Origin: Lepeophtheirus salmonis
Lineage: Eukaryota; Arthropoda; Copepoda; Siphonostomatoida; Caligidae
Assembly: GCF_016086655.4 (NCBI RefSeq)
Contig: NC_052136.2
Span: forward strand, 57,590,492-57,654,491
DNA length: 64,000 nt
Direction: 5' to 3'
The position numbers were made by a program, and so were the translations under genes. This document shows, piece by piece, positions 12,145-24,002 of this stretch. Position 1 is the stretch's first letter, and each line of letters opens with the position of its first letter. The notes beneath the pieces were generated by a model, which saw only the letters and a list, made by a program, of their open reading frames with translations, searched no databases and was not told the origin of the DNA.

Positions 12145-12440
12145 AAGTGTAACACGAACCGAAAGAGGTTTGGCCCCGTATAAATAGCAATTTTTTTCGG
12201 TCGCTGTCGACGCGTTTTTCCCTTACAGGTAGTAAAAATGTATAATATGGTGAATTTCTTCCTTTGAGACCTCCATACTTGACCCATGATAATTCATGAA
12301 TGAACCAGCCAAGTGCAATACGCTCCAAAAGGTGTTTATAGTATATACTCACTCCTTTACAACGCTTTATCGTATGATTCGAGGTAACGAATAATGAAAA
12401 AGATATACTTTGTTTTAAAAAATATGAAATTACTTTTTTC
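12145..12440. repeat. Diverged direct repeat, copy B
   Basis: Second copy of the sequence at 10,855-11,115, in the same orientation. It keeps the motifs 'tgaaccagccaag' and 'tatcgtatgattcga' and holds a longer minus-strand open frame (12,137-12,448) than copy A. That frame has no recognisable domain. No transposase C-terminus follows it, so this is an isolated end fragment. Confidence 0.65.
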
Positions 12441-13401
12441 CCAAACAATCAGCGAGGAATTTTATCTTTAAATGTCAAATTACAATTCCTACCTACATAA
12501 ACTCAAATATTTTCATTTAACTGAGCCCTACATATTCTAAAACCACGTATACAAATGTAAATATTGTTTGAAGTATGTTTAAGAGTTTTTATGCTTAAAG
12601 TACAATATAGGTTTCACATTATTTTTTGAGACCTCTCCAAAAGAACCGACGCCCGCTCAAACACTTGTCAGTTCTTAATGGACACTCTTTTAATAAACAA
12701 TAAAGTAAATATTGTATGTCAAATGACAGAATTTTGGCACTGAGGTTTGACAACTACCAAAATACTACAGATATAAATAATATAATATTTATACATTCTA
12801 TAAAAATAAAAAAAACTTTTTCTAGAAAATATTGAAGAACATATATTATATTTATAAGTCCAAACTTCTTTTGTTGATCTAAATAGCCAATGAGTACTAG
12901 AGAAGAGGAGAGAGCACTTAAATAGCGAGTATATGTACTTTTTTTAAAGTATAATTTGAATATACATACATACAATTTGAAACAATATTTCACAATTTTT
13001 TTCTTATTTGCCTAATGGTATGTTTAATTGACAGTTTTCACGGGCCAAAATTAAAAATTGATAAAATAGGGTGTCTTATTTGGCATAAATGAACAACGAA
13101 AGTATACTTGATAATAATAAATTTCACATTTTCTATAACAAAAAATAGATTTGACTAATAAAGATTAAGATAAACATCGAAGATAATGGGTATAATACGC
13201 GGTACCAAAAGAATATATATATTCATTGGCACCATGTTTGGAATTAAAATACTCATACCATAAGGAAAGTTAGAGAAAGATTGTAAAATTATTGTTGCAC
13301 AATATACTTTTTATCTATAATACTTTTCTATATAATACTGTAATTCGATTCAAATCGACGATTTTAATTAAACAACACCAAAATTTCCTATTTTTCGAAA
13401 T
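12441..13401. other. AT-rich non-coding stretch
   Basis: No gene recognised; a 79-codon minus frame at 12,754-12,993 is low-complexity and hydrophobic and is probably chance. Confidence 0.5.
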
Positions 13402-15083
13402 TTACAGATTGTCAAACCAAAACGCGTCTATGTAGGACCATTTTTTTGGACGTTTGATAGTTATTTTCTTGTTTAGAGGAATAAATACAAATAAAATATA
13501 TCGGGCTATACCAAATTCCCAACTTTTGTAATACCGGTACAGTATAGTGTACAGGTCTTTAATGGGTTTCATCTTTGGTTTCATCACATGGCCATCAAAG
13601 TATGGACTTACAAATTCCTTCTTGTTTAAAAAGTTAGAATAATAATTTTTGAATAAATGTACAGAATAAAAAAGTAAATGCACTTGACTCCTCTCCTTAT
13701 TTTGATTTGGCACTTACAATTTCATCTCTCCTCGACATGATTCGTGAAGGAAAATTTTTCTATTGAAACTGTGTCCGTCCACTGATATAGCAGTTACATC
13801 AAATCCGATTTCAGTTAATGCCGACACTACTTATGAATAATTGGAACATATTGTCCTAGAGTCGATCTTGAAAATGGGAATCAAAGCAACCATATCTTGA
13901 TGGAACCAGCGATACTTCGTATAATGTAGCACGGGAAGTTTTTTGTCACTTGATTGTTCTCGATTCCAAATACATTGCCACCAGCATATTCAATTCTTTT
14001 CTCACAATATAATCTACCATCAGAATACCATCTTCTCTATTTCTGTAAAGCAAGCAATTCTTGCTTTGAGATACTTTTTGAAATCTTCAGTTAATCCAGG
14101 GTCTACTGACATGAAGGAGGAAATTCTTTTTCAATGTGATGGGGAGGGTAAGCAACATATATTTTTATTAGCTGACTGTTTATAGAGAGAAGGTGAAGTT
14201 ATATGGCGTGATTATATGCTACAGCTATTAGGAAAGATCTAGATATCTTCTGGATTTTATACTTTCCGAGCAAAGTTAAATCTGTTTCGATACAAAAATC
14301 CCTCTTATTTCTTACTACATCACTTTCCATTTCTTCCTTTGCTTCATTCAAGAACTGAACTGCTAAGTTTATTTTGTCCATTTGGATTTTTTTCGTCTGT
14401 TGAATTTTTCAGGAACACAATTATGTTTATTAGCATTGAAAAAAGTGAAATTTTATCTTTACAGATATGAGACACTCTGAAGGGAGCAATTCTATAAACA
14501 TTGAACCAAATTCACCTCTAAACAACACTTTACTTGGGGAAATACACCTTCATTCTTGCTCAGCAAGATGACGTTTTGGCTGGTAATATTATTAATAAAT
14601 ATAGCACCAGCAGGCAGTTCATTTTCCAATATACACTTCTGAATATCTCCGAGAGTGTTGATCTTGTCCTTGTCTAAGAACAATTGGGATTTATTCTCCA
14701 TTACCTCATAGACTCTTCTGTATCTTTCTTGACTTGAAGAAGATACTGACCTGCTCTGAGTAATTTTTCATGATAAATAAGCTGGAAGGTTGTGAAATTG
14801 GGATAACACAACGTCCTTTTTCAAACAATGGCTGGTGAGACATTTAGAATTTCCCCTTTCTGTATTTGTTTGTATCTTTGTTATTGCTCTTGAAGTCAAT
14901 TGAGAGGAAATAGCGACTGCAGACTACAGAAACATTTGAGGACTCCTAGTCATCACGATGTATTGCTCGGATCCATTTTTGACAAATATCGGGAGGCTTT
15001 GGAAATGCAAGAAAGCTGATGTTATTAATCTCGTGATCTTTCCACCCACTCTTGCATTCTACTACTATACATCTATTAACCAT
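13402..15083 (-). pseudogene. P-element-like (THAP-type) transposase, copy 1, broken
   Basis: The minus strand starts at 15,083 with MVNRCIVVECKSGWKDHE and continues FPKPPDICQKWIRAIHR. This has the Cys-x4-Cys and conserved Trp of a THAP zinc finger. The following CxxH half is lost. About 1.1 kb further on, ALTEIGFDVTAISVDGHSFN matches the P-element/THAP9-type catalytic block ('..DnHsaNr'), and the frame 13,713-13,402 continues with LLFYSVHLFKNYYSNFLNKK (the 'fdp.HllKNi.nnf' block) and FVSPYFDGHV. Frameshifts and stops break it into at least five pieces. It belongs to a different subfamily from the copy at 45.2-47.3 kb. Confidence 0.8.
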
Positions 15084-15950
15084 CCGTAAAAAAATTAAGC
15101 AATTAATTACTAAAATTGCAAAGATTGAAGCCAAAATAAATTTTCTATAAAATTTATTGGACTTTTCTTTTATAAATATACTATAATAACCCTTCTTTAA
15201 CGACGATAATGGATTGGAATTATTCCTTGATTTTTTTGAATTTCCAGCGTGGATTTATATTTTAATTTTACAACAACCTTCCCAACGCACTCAATGGACA
15301 ATACATCTGATAGGTACTGAGATAAAAAGAAAAGAAAAACATTTATAGACAATAATGTACTTTAGGACGGAGTTCGAAGAAATAAAAAGGAAAAAGGAGG
15401 ACTCCACTGTCCTCCTATTAGAAGTTCTTGAAAAAGTCTACTACATAATATGTATAAATATATAAATTACATTTGTCAAAATAAACTACAACTTTTAGTT
15501 CTTTACAAAAAAAAAAGTAAATATTTCAAGTGGAATTTAAATTAGATTACATATCAATTTGTATTCTTTTTCTTTATAAAGAGTGTGATTTAAGGAAAGT
15601 AACCTTCCGAGACAGTTCAGTTCCTTTTTAAAAACTTTTTTTGAGATATGCAAATTCTTTTTCTAAAGTATACATATACTTTTTGACAAAGTTATTTAGT
15701 GTAACATAATTTATGTAGAGTAGAATTAATCCATTAATGGATTTGAATTATTGTGATAACGTCTAAACTATATATAAGGAGATCAGCCTAAAAAAAAAGA
15801 TGGTATATATTCTGAAAATAATTTCTTATTAAAATAGGTCTAATAAAAATAAATCCATTATTTCTCTAATAGTTAGCTTTAGTAATCTGGATCTCGCGTT
15901 CTATAAGTCTGGTCGGGTTAAACTAGATGACATTTGAAAGATATAAATAC
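15084..15950. other. AT-rich non-coding stretch
   Basis: No recognisable gene or repeat. Confidence 0.5.
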
Positions 15951-16005
15951 TTGTTCCACAATGTTATTATTGCTTGACTCAGTATTGTTTAATCGACCAT
16001 CAAAG

Positions 16006-16290
16006 ATGTACACTAGTAAAGAGAAAATCCGCTATATTTTACAGTTTTTCTTTAATAGAGGCAAAAATACAAGCTAGGCAGGTAAAAATAAAAATGATGT
16101 TTATGATCCGTATTCTTTAACACGCAATCATGCTCAATTCTGGTTTCGTCAATTCCGTTTTGATAATTTTGATGTCAAAGATGCACCACGCTCTGGAACA
16201 CCAATCATCGAAAACATCGATAAAATTATGAAAATAGTCTAAGCAAACCGTCATTATAAGCACTGTTTCAATTGCTCAAGAGTGTTATAG
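16006..16290 (+). pseudogene. Mariner transposase N-terminal part (5' piece of an interrupted copy)
   Basis: The frame from the ATG at 16,006 reads KEKIRYILQFFFNRGKN and then NHAQFWFRQFRFDNFDVKDA with PRSGTPIIENIDKIM, the usual mariner first helix-turn-helix and 'aR.WF.rFr.g.fdv.d.pRsGrp' block. A shift at about 16,255 allows ISTVSIAQE, the start of the second helix-turn-helix. The rest of the transposase appears about 1.27 kb downstream (17,556 onward), separated by unrelated sequence. It contains stops (for example after KNTS). Confidence 0.8.
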
Positions 16291-17555
16291 TTACGGTATC
16301 CGTGGAATGGGCTATATTCAATCTGCAATTAGGAGGAAATTACCTACCCTTACAAACTAAATCGATTTTTTTAATTTTATAAAATCAATTTATACTACAT
16401 GGGTTTGTAAATTTTGTAATGGTTAAGTAGAGACCTTAAAAAAGTCATCCAGGCTTACCTTATCCTAAGCTAGTGAGCAAAAATTCCTTTCCTTTATCTT
16501 GTTGAGTTAATATAGTCTAGTTTGCTACATAGAGATTTAATATAATTTTTGTCTATTTATGTGTTTAGGTCGATAGTAGAGTACTTTAAGCTCTAGCTAA
16601 GTATAAATTTAAATGATTGTATAAATTAGTTTTGCGTAGTGGGGTTAAACTTAAGTCCTTTTAATTTGGGTTAGTTGAAGCATAAAGAGGTGGTGGCTAT
16701 AGGGTTAAGGCATTAAAAAAAACCAATACTTCCGTTCAGAATCAAGATCAGTATTATCTCCACCTGGTACCTGAGAAGAAGTCTAACACAACCTATCCCC
16801 TACTCCTTTCATTGCTTATTTAAGCCAACACAAAATCCCAGCAAAGCCAATAACAATAAGTATCTAGCCGTTCCTGTGAAATAGTTAAGTACAGAGTACT
16901 TTTGGGTACTCTTGAAACGGCCGGGAAATACTACAAAGACGGACGAGCAGATTGTTTTTTCTGCGGTTTAACAACCGACCACATACTCTGGGAATGCAGG
17001 AGATTAACAGAAATTTACAGTGGTGTACAAATCATCTTTGAAGAGGGATTTGCCGTCCAACTTTCGAAAAATGCAAACGCAAACGACGTAAAAATCGACG
17101 CAATAATTACAAAGGCAAAGTATATAATATACAAATTGCGTACTACAAAAGAAGATAACTTTGATGGTATTTTACCTATACTAAGATTGTATTTTAGGAC
17201 TTTGAATGTGATTATTTGTTCATTCTTATTTTATTGTCATGCAGCTATCAACGGTTTTGATTATTGAAAGGTAAATTTGTATAGTAGTACATGATTACCA
17301 ATGGGGATTAGAATGTGAGCGTCGTTTTTTAATGATATATTTTATTTGCCAAATTATAATATCAATGTAATCTATATTAGAAAATTGTTGAATAAAACTG
17401 AATGCCCTAGTGGCCAACAAAAAAAATCTCGTAGTTCTAGCGGCTTCTAATAACAAGGATAATATAAAGTTTGAGGGCCTCAACCTGCTTTGTCTAGAAG
17501 GGTGAGCAAGTTTGGGGTTGCACATGTTTGTGGCTAAATTCAACTCGGGTTTAGG
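16291..17555. other. Insertion that splits the mariner; contains a LINE 3' fragment
   Basis: This 1.27 kb segment lies between two mariner pieces that are contiguous in normal elements (second helix-turn-helix start, then HKKTIWNHLNKAEFKK). Its centre carries the C-terminal zinc-finger frame of a non-LTR element (16,902-17,267). I do not see clear target-site duplications, so it may be a nested insertion or two mariner fragments brought together by rearrangement. Confidence 0.6.
16902..17267 (+). pseudogene. Non-LTR retrotransposon ORF2 C-terminal zinc-finger fragment
   Basis: The frame includes GRADCFFCGLTTDHILWECR, a Cys-x2-Cys...His...Cys arrangement typical of the zinc finger that follows RT in many arthropod LINEs ('C..Cg..edt.eHil.eCp'). 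About 80 more residues follow with no recognisable domain. There is no RT upstream within the insertion, so it is a 5'-truncated remnant, the usual result of incomplete target-primed reverse transcription. Confidence 0.65.
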
Positions 17556-18240
17556 GGATGGTTAGGTGGACATTGCACAAAAAAAAAACCATTTGGAACC
17601 ACTTAAATAAGGCGGAATTTAAAAAGAATCTCGATAAATGGCTGTCATACGAGTTAACTAAAAAAAACTTCATGGAACGAATTTTCATCTGCAAATCCCT
17701 GCTTAATCACTACAAAATCTATCCATATCTGAAGCGGTTGGTTACTAGTGATGAAAAATAGGTCACTTACGACGGCACAAACGTTGGCCAAGCCAGAAAG
17801 ATTTTGCTGTGTTTTTGGTGGGATTTGCAGGGAATCATCTACTATAAGCTGCTCCCCTATAGCCAAACTCTTAATTCGGGGTTGTACTTTCAACAATTGG
17901 ACCGTCTGAAGGAAGAAATGGCCCAAAAGCAGACATCTTTGGTCAATAGGATTTGAATTGTGCTCCATCAGGGCAACGCCAGGCCACATAAATTGATATT
18001 GACTGACTAAAAGCTGGTTTGGGAGATTTTTATTGATTCAATGTTATAGTCTGGACCTGGTACAATCACCTATCCCTCTCTATGAAGAATGATTTTGTTG
18101 ATGAAAAATTCGACTCAAAATAAGCTTGTGAAAATCGACTCTCCCAGTTTTTACAAATAGGTACAAGGGTTTCTATAAAAGAGGCATTATGAAATTCCCT
18201 TCGAAAAAACAATAAGTTATAGAACAGAACGGTATATATA
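17556..18240 (+). pseudogene. Mariner transposase C-terminal part (3' piece of an interrupted copy)
   Basis: It reads TIWNHLNKAEFKKNLDKWLS, then YELTKKNFMERIFICKSLL, then VTSDEK followed by a stop where the family has Trp (TGDEKW, first catalytic D). It continues with LCFWWDLQGIIYYKLLPYSQ, then QGNARPHK (block 2, with the usual QDNARPH Asp changed to Gly). The third catalytic region is degraded, and the end (KRHYEIPFEKTISYRTE) matches the mariner C-terminus. It continues the fragment at 16,006-16,290. Confidence 0.85.
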
Positions 18241-20059
18241 TTGCCTTAATCATATTATTCTTACTATGCTTAATAAACCCTTGAATTTAAAGCAAAAATA
18301 ATGGATTTCTTTTTACTAGACCTCAACTTGTAGTGTAATATCCAACTCAATTAAACAGTAATACATTGAATGGCGATCATTCCTTCCCATCTTTAACTAT
18401 GCCAAGACCAAAGAAAAAACCAATTGGCAAAACGACGATATATTTTTTTCAAAATTTGGTTGCCTAAAAGATTTTTTTTTTTTGTGCCAAGGGCGCTGAT
18501 AGTGTTCTAAATTACTCTATGAATTCATCCACTGCAAAGAAAGGAAAAAATTGCGCACATAAGGAGCAAAAATTATAGTGTGACATCACCTTTGTTGTTA
18601 CAAATGGGAAATCTTGTGAGGGAAAAAGATTATTCATAGCCAACTAAATTTGTATAAAAAGTTGATCAAATGGTCGACTTTTCGTATAAAAATATGAATG
18701 AATGAACAGGAAAAAAGGAAAAAACGGAAAGATTTTTTTCTGAAATGAACGGTAGGTCAAACAAAAGTGGGAAGCCTGATTTATACTTGCAATATAGACA
18801 AAATATATTGATTATGACGTCATTGCTGACATCTGTAATGCTGTCATACTGCACATTAAGAAACGATATTCTAGAGATTTTAGTTCAGTTGAAAGGCTGA
18901 AAGATACAGTAAAAATATCATTGTGATTCTTTTGGAAGAAATTCAGCTGAAAAGGTACAAAACAAAATGTGATCGTTTTACTTATCAATCAGTCCTTCAA
19001 AAAGAGAAAGAAAAGGGCTCAAATCAATTGGTAGTTGGCCAATTATTCCAAGCCTTTGGATTATTCTTCCTCTAATATTAGAAAAACTGTTTAAAACTTA
19101 CTAAAAGCTTATTTAATTTCGGCCAATGAGCCTTCATAATGTTTATAAAAAGCTAAAGTAGTAGAAAAATTGAAAATTGACAAAAAAGGAAAGTCATGAT
19201 TTTAACATCTCTCTGAATGATAAATTCCTACTAACTTTTGAAAGACTTTTTTTTAAATACATAAAGTATATAATAAGTATATAGTTCTTATGAAAGTTCT
19301 TATAAAATTGTCTTATATATTTGTTAGGTCGGATTTTTTTTCAGCCCATCCTCGTACATAATTATTATGTTATGTATTTTTTTTAAATTACTCGAAAAGT
19401 AGGCGAGAATTTATCATTCCAAGAAAGATTTTTGCACGATAACAATCTAGCTATTAAAGAATGAATATATAAATAAACGATAGTACTAACTGTTTTTCTT
19501 TTTTTGATCTTATATCTATAATTTTTCTTTAATTTTTGACTATTAATCACAAATTAGTTATAACTTTAGGTTCAAATATTGAACCTAAAACTTTTTGAAA
19601 GAGTTTGAACTTATTTATTTGGTTTACCTCTAAAACTTTCAAACATTTTCATAAATAGCTATTATATACATTACATATGTTACATCAAAGATATGTTGAT
19701 ACAATATTTCTATTTCCATAAATATTTTACTTTGAAACCGTACAAACAAAGATGCTCAATTGTTGAATGTTGGTATTCTTACATTTTTTAGAGTAGGAAG
19801 AAGTCAATCATAAAGAGATTATTTATTTAAATCAACATCTTATCTCCATAATTCCATTCATGTATGAAGAAGTATTATAAAACATTAATATGTAATGATA
19901 ATAATCTTAGATTACATACTAAAATAAACTCGTACATAGGTATACAAAGGTATTGTGTATTATATTTGATTGTAGTCATACTAAGATTTTTTTATTATGT
20001 TCCTTTAAATTGTCAAATGGAGTTGCACAGATTAAGTATAAATTAACATTATTGATGTA
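18241..20059. other. AT-rich non-coding stretch with one short hairpin
   Basis: No supportable gene. A perfect 10 bp hairpin lies at 19,565-19,589. A plus-strand start at about 18,400 (MPRPKKKPIGK) resembles the N-terminus of some repeated transposon-encoded proteins but breaks down at once. Confidence 0.45.
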
Positions 20060-20420
20060 ATTCATGTGATTTGTTTAGCTGGCCCGTTTTTTTGGTATTG
20101 ATAATCCAAAGAATGAATTTTCTTTTCCTCAGTAGTTGTTATTATTATTTAATTCCTGATTAGTAAACTTTCTTTCCTACAATAAATCCAATTATATTCA
20201 AAACCCAATAGAACATTCGTGTATGGTCATAAAATGGTTTTGCCAAAGATTTGTAAGTCCTTGTTGGACACAGAGTCGAATTGAGCATCAGAGTAATTCT
20301 TGCAAATGTCCTTGCTTATCTCCTTCTCACCCTCCTCCCTTGTCACAGCTGATTGTAGCTGATCTCCAACGAAACATTTTTCAAATTGTCAGGATTACCA
20401 TGTTGAATTTTTTAATTTTT
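20060..20420 (-). repeat. Diverged copy of the inverted-repeat arm sequence
   Basis: Aligned by eye with the right arm at about 37,205-37,560 (plus strand) and the left arm at about 32,700-33,070 (minus strand). Shared words include 'agctg(g/a)cccgttttt', 'tttaa(t/c)tcctg', 'ttcaattatattgaaaac', 'gtcacagctgattgtagctgatctcc' in part, and the sequence around it. On the minus strand this copy keeps an open run (GDQLQSAVTREEGEKEISKD, continuing to NKDLQIFG) that is broken in the two arms. The protein is not recognised. Confidence 0.7.
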
Positions 20421-20533
20421 TAATGCCCATTATACACACAATTTTCTGGACAAATTATAGTATTACATTTACTCCATCTGAGATAGGAATCTTCTTTGAA
20501 GTCCATATACATGAAGTATATTTTCTTCTCTAG

Positions 20534-20618
20534 GAACGATCGGGGCACGAACCTACGCATATTGTGTTCAAGAGAATAAGCTCTTCCGAGTGGGGTGTCC
20601 ATTGAGCTACGTCGATCC
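20534..20618 (-). repeat. tRNA-like sequence, probable SINE head or tRNA pseudogene
   Basis: On the minus strand there is an A-box-like TAGCTCAATGG (20,599-20,609) and a B-box-like GGTTCGTGCCC (20,543-20,553), about 45 bp apart. Seven-base ends (GGATCGA at 20,612-20,618 and TCGTTCC at 20,534-20,540) pair with a single mismatch, like an acceptor stem. The T-stem pairs badly and the A-box is offset by two bases from the acceptor arm. A functional tRNA is therefore unlikely, and a tRNA-derived SINE head is the better reading. Confidence 0.4.
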
Positions 20619-20699
20619 ATGGTTTTTTCGATGTTTTACATCTACAGGAAATCCTACCTTAAATTATTTTGTAACATAAGCTTCATTTAATTATTTATA

Positions 20700-20945
20700 A
20701 CTCATTAACTAAACTACACTGGGTAGGGTGCAAAACTTCGCCCTAAAATCAAATCAAGTCATGTATCTCGATCTCTTCCAAATTCATGGTCATTTTTGCA
20801 TTTTTAAGTTTTGGGTTACCTCTCAAAACTACCTCATACTGTAACCATATATAATCTTCGTACCCAGTTTGATCAAAATTGATTCGTAACTTTTGCTATA
20901 ATCCTGGTGACTAACAAACAAACAAATAGAGGAAAACCCCATTAA
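20700..20945 (+). repeat. Dispersed retroelement-tail-like sequence
   Basis: The stretch contains 'ccagtttgatcaaaattgat' followed by 'taacaaacaaacaaat'. This combination resembles the conserved 3' tail of arthropod RTE/SINE families ending in an acaaac-type microsatellite. No coding sequence is visible. Confidence 0.4.
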
Positions 20946-23900
20946 CGTTCAACTTCTTCACAGGGTTAATAAGAATGACTTAACTTAAAGTTTTTACGAT
21001 TTATACTTTGCAAATGATTTTAGTTATGCTTCGATAATAAATTATCCTCAATGAAGCACCAAAAATATTTCGAATTGGCTCCATGCCCTGTTTTTAAAAG
21101 TGCTGCTACATTTTGGGGTGACCAACCGTTCTCATTTGCCTAGACAAATGAGCCCAGGGGACTTTTTCATATATTTTTTTTTTAAATCATTAATAATTTA
21201 TGTCAACACTTCTAAAATGGCATTAACAAAAAAATTAGTTGCAAACACACACCACTGAATATCTTTTCTTTAAAAGCAATACTTTATAATGAGAACTTGA
21301 TTAGTTGTAGACAATACATAAAAACTAACTAAAACCTCCGACTTTAAGAAGGTGTGAGGACTATGCAGCTATCAATGTCTGAAGGCATCATGGACTTATT
21401 TGATTGTGAAACGTGGAGGACAAGTAGGACTTAAAAAATGGTTATTTCCAATTTTTTGTAGTTTTTATAGGAAGGGGATGCCATCATCAACCAATCAGTC
21501 TCGGAGATCGATGTTTCAAATGAAGCCTCCAAAAGCCTCACAGTCATGTTTACCACGTAGATTACTTTTGAAAATTCGTGAATTAAAACTTTTATATAAA
21601 TTCTTAAGATTTGGTTTATATGGATTAAGTCAAATTGAGGATGTAAAAAGAGGATTGTTGGTTTCCATAATTTAAAGGAATAATAGGGATTTTCCATAAA
21701 AATATATCATTTAAAATAAAAATCAATTTGAAAATAAAAAAGTATCAAAATCAGGTAATTTGTTAATCTTCCATGATTAACAAGAATGAATTTGTAACCT
21801 TAAATTTTACTAATTACAAAATATTTAACTTCTTTCTCCTAAATCTACCACAAATTGGACCAAATTTCCTTTTTAGAAATTAAATTATGGAGATTCTAGC
21901 TATATGATAATTGTAAACTCTCAAAAAGTGGGCTGGCCAAGGCCACTTACAGTTCCAAGTTTTATATTCATGACGCACTAATTACGAATCTGTATCTAAT
22001 TTATTCATATGAGTTCTTATTTAAAATATATATAGATATATCATTTCTATATAGATTTGAGCCATCTTTTGAGTAAGAAAAAAATCAGTAATCTATACTA
22101 TTGGTTGATCACTAATTATCTACCAATGAATAGTTTAATCAAAGTAAATTGAGTGAATCACTGTAGACTGTGTAAGACAGAGAAATAGAAGCTGATTCTC
22201 ATCCTTTTTGTCGAACAAAGTAAGGGAGAAACTAACAGAGGTTTTAATATGATCCTTTGATGTCTAGACAACAAATTCACGGGAAGAAAATGCACTAATC
22301 CTGTGTGTATTTAACTCACACATACATCATTTGTCAATTGTTCCATTTTTGGTTTATAGTACAAGGGCGTCCGTAGGTGGGGCGGTTTTTTTTTTTTGAA
22401 TTTTTTGAAGAAATTTCAAAAATTGCTCTGTTGTATAATTGGTCGAATGGCCTTTTCTTTCGAAAAAAAAAAATCATTAAAAAATTTTAATATCTGCTTT
22501 TCATTATTTTTTTCATCCAGAGCGATAATTTTTCCTAGCTCAAAACAAAGATAAAGTTTATTCATTTAGGGGAAGGCTATAGGCCCTTCAGTCCAACTTC
22601 GTTTATATTATTAAAAGAAATACTTAAATTTCATATTATTGATCATTTACTCAGGGGATTCCACTACTTCCCAAAATCCAGCTCAACGACACTTTCCGGG
22701 GAAATAAGAAACCCTACTTTACACATATATAAAACCGTTTTAATTGTATCTATGATTGTGACGAGTGTACTTACATAAAAAAATCAAATATACAGATATA
22801 CCTTGCCTGCAAAATTTGAAAGTCATTTACTTTTTGAACACACCTTGTATATATTATGGCGTAAATGTATCTTTCCACTTATTTTTTCGAGCTTCAAATT
22901 GGTCTCCCTTCACTTGAAAACTTTTTTAATTCATTTTTTTTTTTTTACATAGAATAACTTGAATTGATAGAATTTTAATTTAATTTGGGTATATAACATT
23001 CATATTAAATTATTTTTTCTTCTTATTATGATGAATTCAAACTGTTATTTTTACCAATGTACTTTAGCTAAGAGAAAAGAGGAAGTCAAACACGTTTAAA
23101 TAAACAATGTCAGTGCTCAACTTTTAGAAATTTTGTTACTCCGACTCGGGGTAAAAAAGTCCATAAACTTGTAGGAATTAAAACACGATATGTTTTCAAA
23201 ATGAAGGCAAAAATGCATTACAAATGATCTCAAGTAGAGGGAGCCCCATTTGAATATCACATTATATGTGAGAAGATATACTTTTGCCATAATATATAAA
23301 TGAGGGTGAAAGATCCCAGGGGTCTTTGCGAAGCTATTCTGAACAAGAACAAGTAAATTAAATGAGATATTGGTTAAGAACCACACTAAGACCGTAAAAC
23401 CTCATGAATACTTATTCTAATAGAAACCATAATTTGAGTGTCATTTAGTTTTTTATGGGACTCAAATTATGGCCCACCCTGTATATATGAATGAATGGAT
23501 GTAAGCATAATAAAAACCAAGATGCATTCTTTCTTATTTTTTCATTATGAAACCTTCTATCTTTCTATATACACAGCATGTGGGTGTCTTTATACTGATG
23601 TAATCATAGTATCTTTCCTAAGGCGTTTTTGTAGAAAATGGTAGGGGGGAAGTTAGCTGTAAAGAAAGTGAGGATAGTTGTGACACGTTTTTTTCTATAT
23701 CATGTTTGTTTGTTCATAGTAGTAGGTGCATTGCTTTAGCTTTTTCAAATGGAGACATATTTATGTATATGTCAGCATTAAGGTGATGCAAAAACGTCGA
23801 ATATCTTAAATGTCATTTAGAACTCCCTTATTTGTTTATAATGGCAAAAAAATACAGGGTTTTTTTGTTTTCTTTGTTGTTTTAAACCGTAGAGCAAAGT

Positions 23901-23985
23901 TTTACAAATAATGATTATATCTGTTTTCTACATACTACGTAGTTTTCTATATATATTTCTTGCCTAATAATATAAAAAAACAAGT
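20946..23985. other. AT-rich non-coding stretch
   Basis: No recognised gene. Overlapping frames at 21,400-21,697 on both strands give no known domain. A GC-rich motif at about 22,362 ('gggcgtccgtaggtgggg') resembles the start at 420. A 13 bp perfect inverted repeat lies at 23,427-23,472, immediately followed by 'cccaccctgtatatat', a Tc1-like end. At 23,778 there is 'aaggtgatgcaaaaacg', similar (reverse complement) to 28,917-28,941. Confidence 0.45.
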
Positions 23986-24002
23986 GACTAGTAGCGAAAT
24001 CA

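Noticed and set aside
18390..18680. Plus-strand start MPRPKKKPIGK as the N-terminus of a transposon-encoded protein
   Set aside because: Stops and shifts follow within 20 codons, and the family cannot be confirmed by eye.
18817..18830. A further TGACGTCA-type site as a promoter element
   Set aside because: It lies in transposon-rich non-coding sequence with no gene start nearby.
21400..21697. Overlapping open frames on both strands
   Set aside because: Neither strand gives a known domain, and overlap of two similar-length frames is typical of chance.
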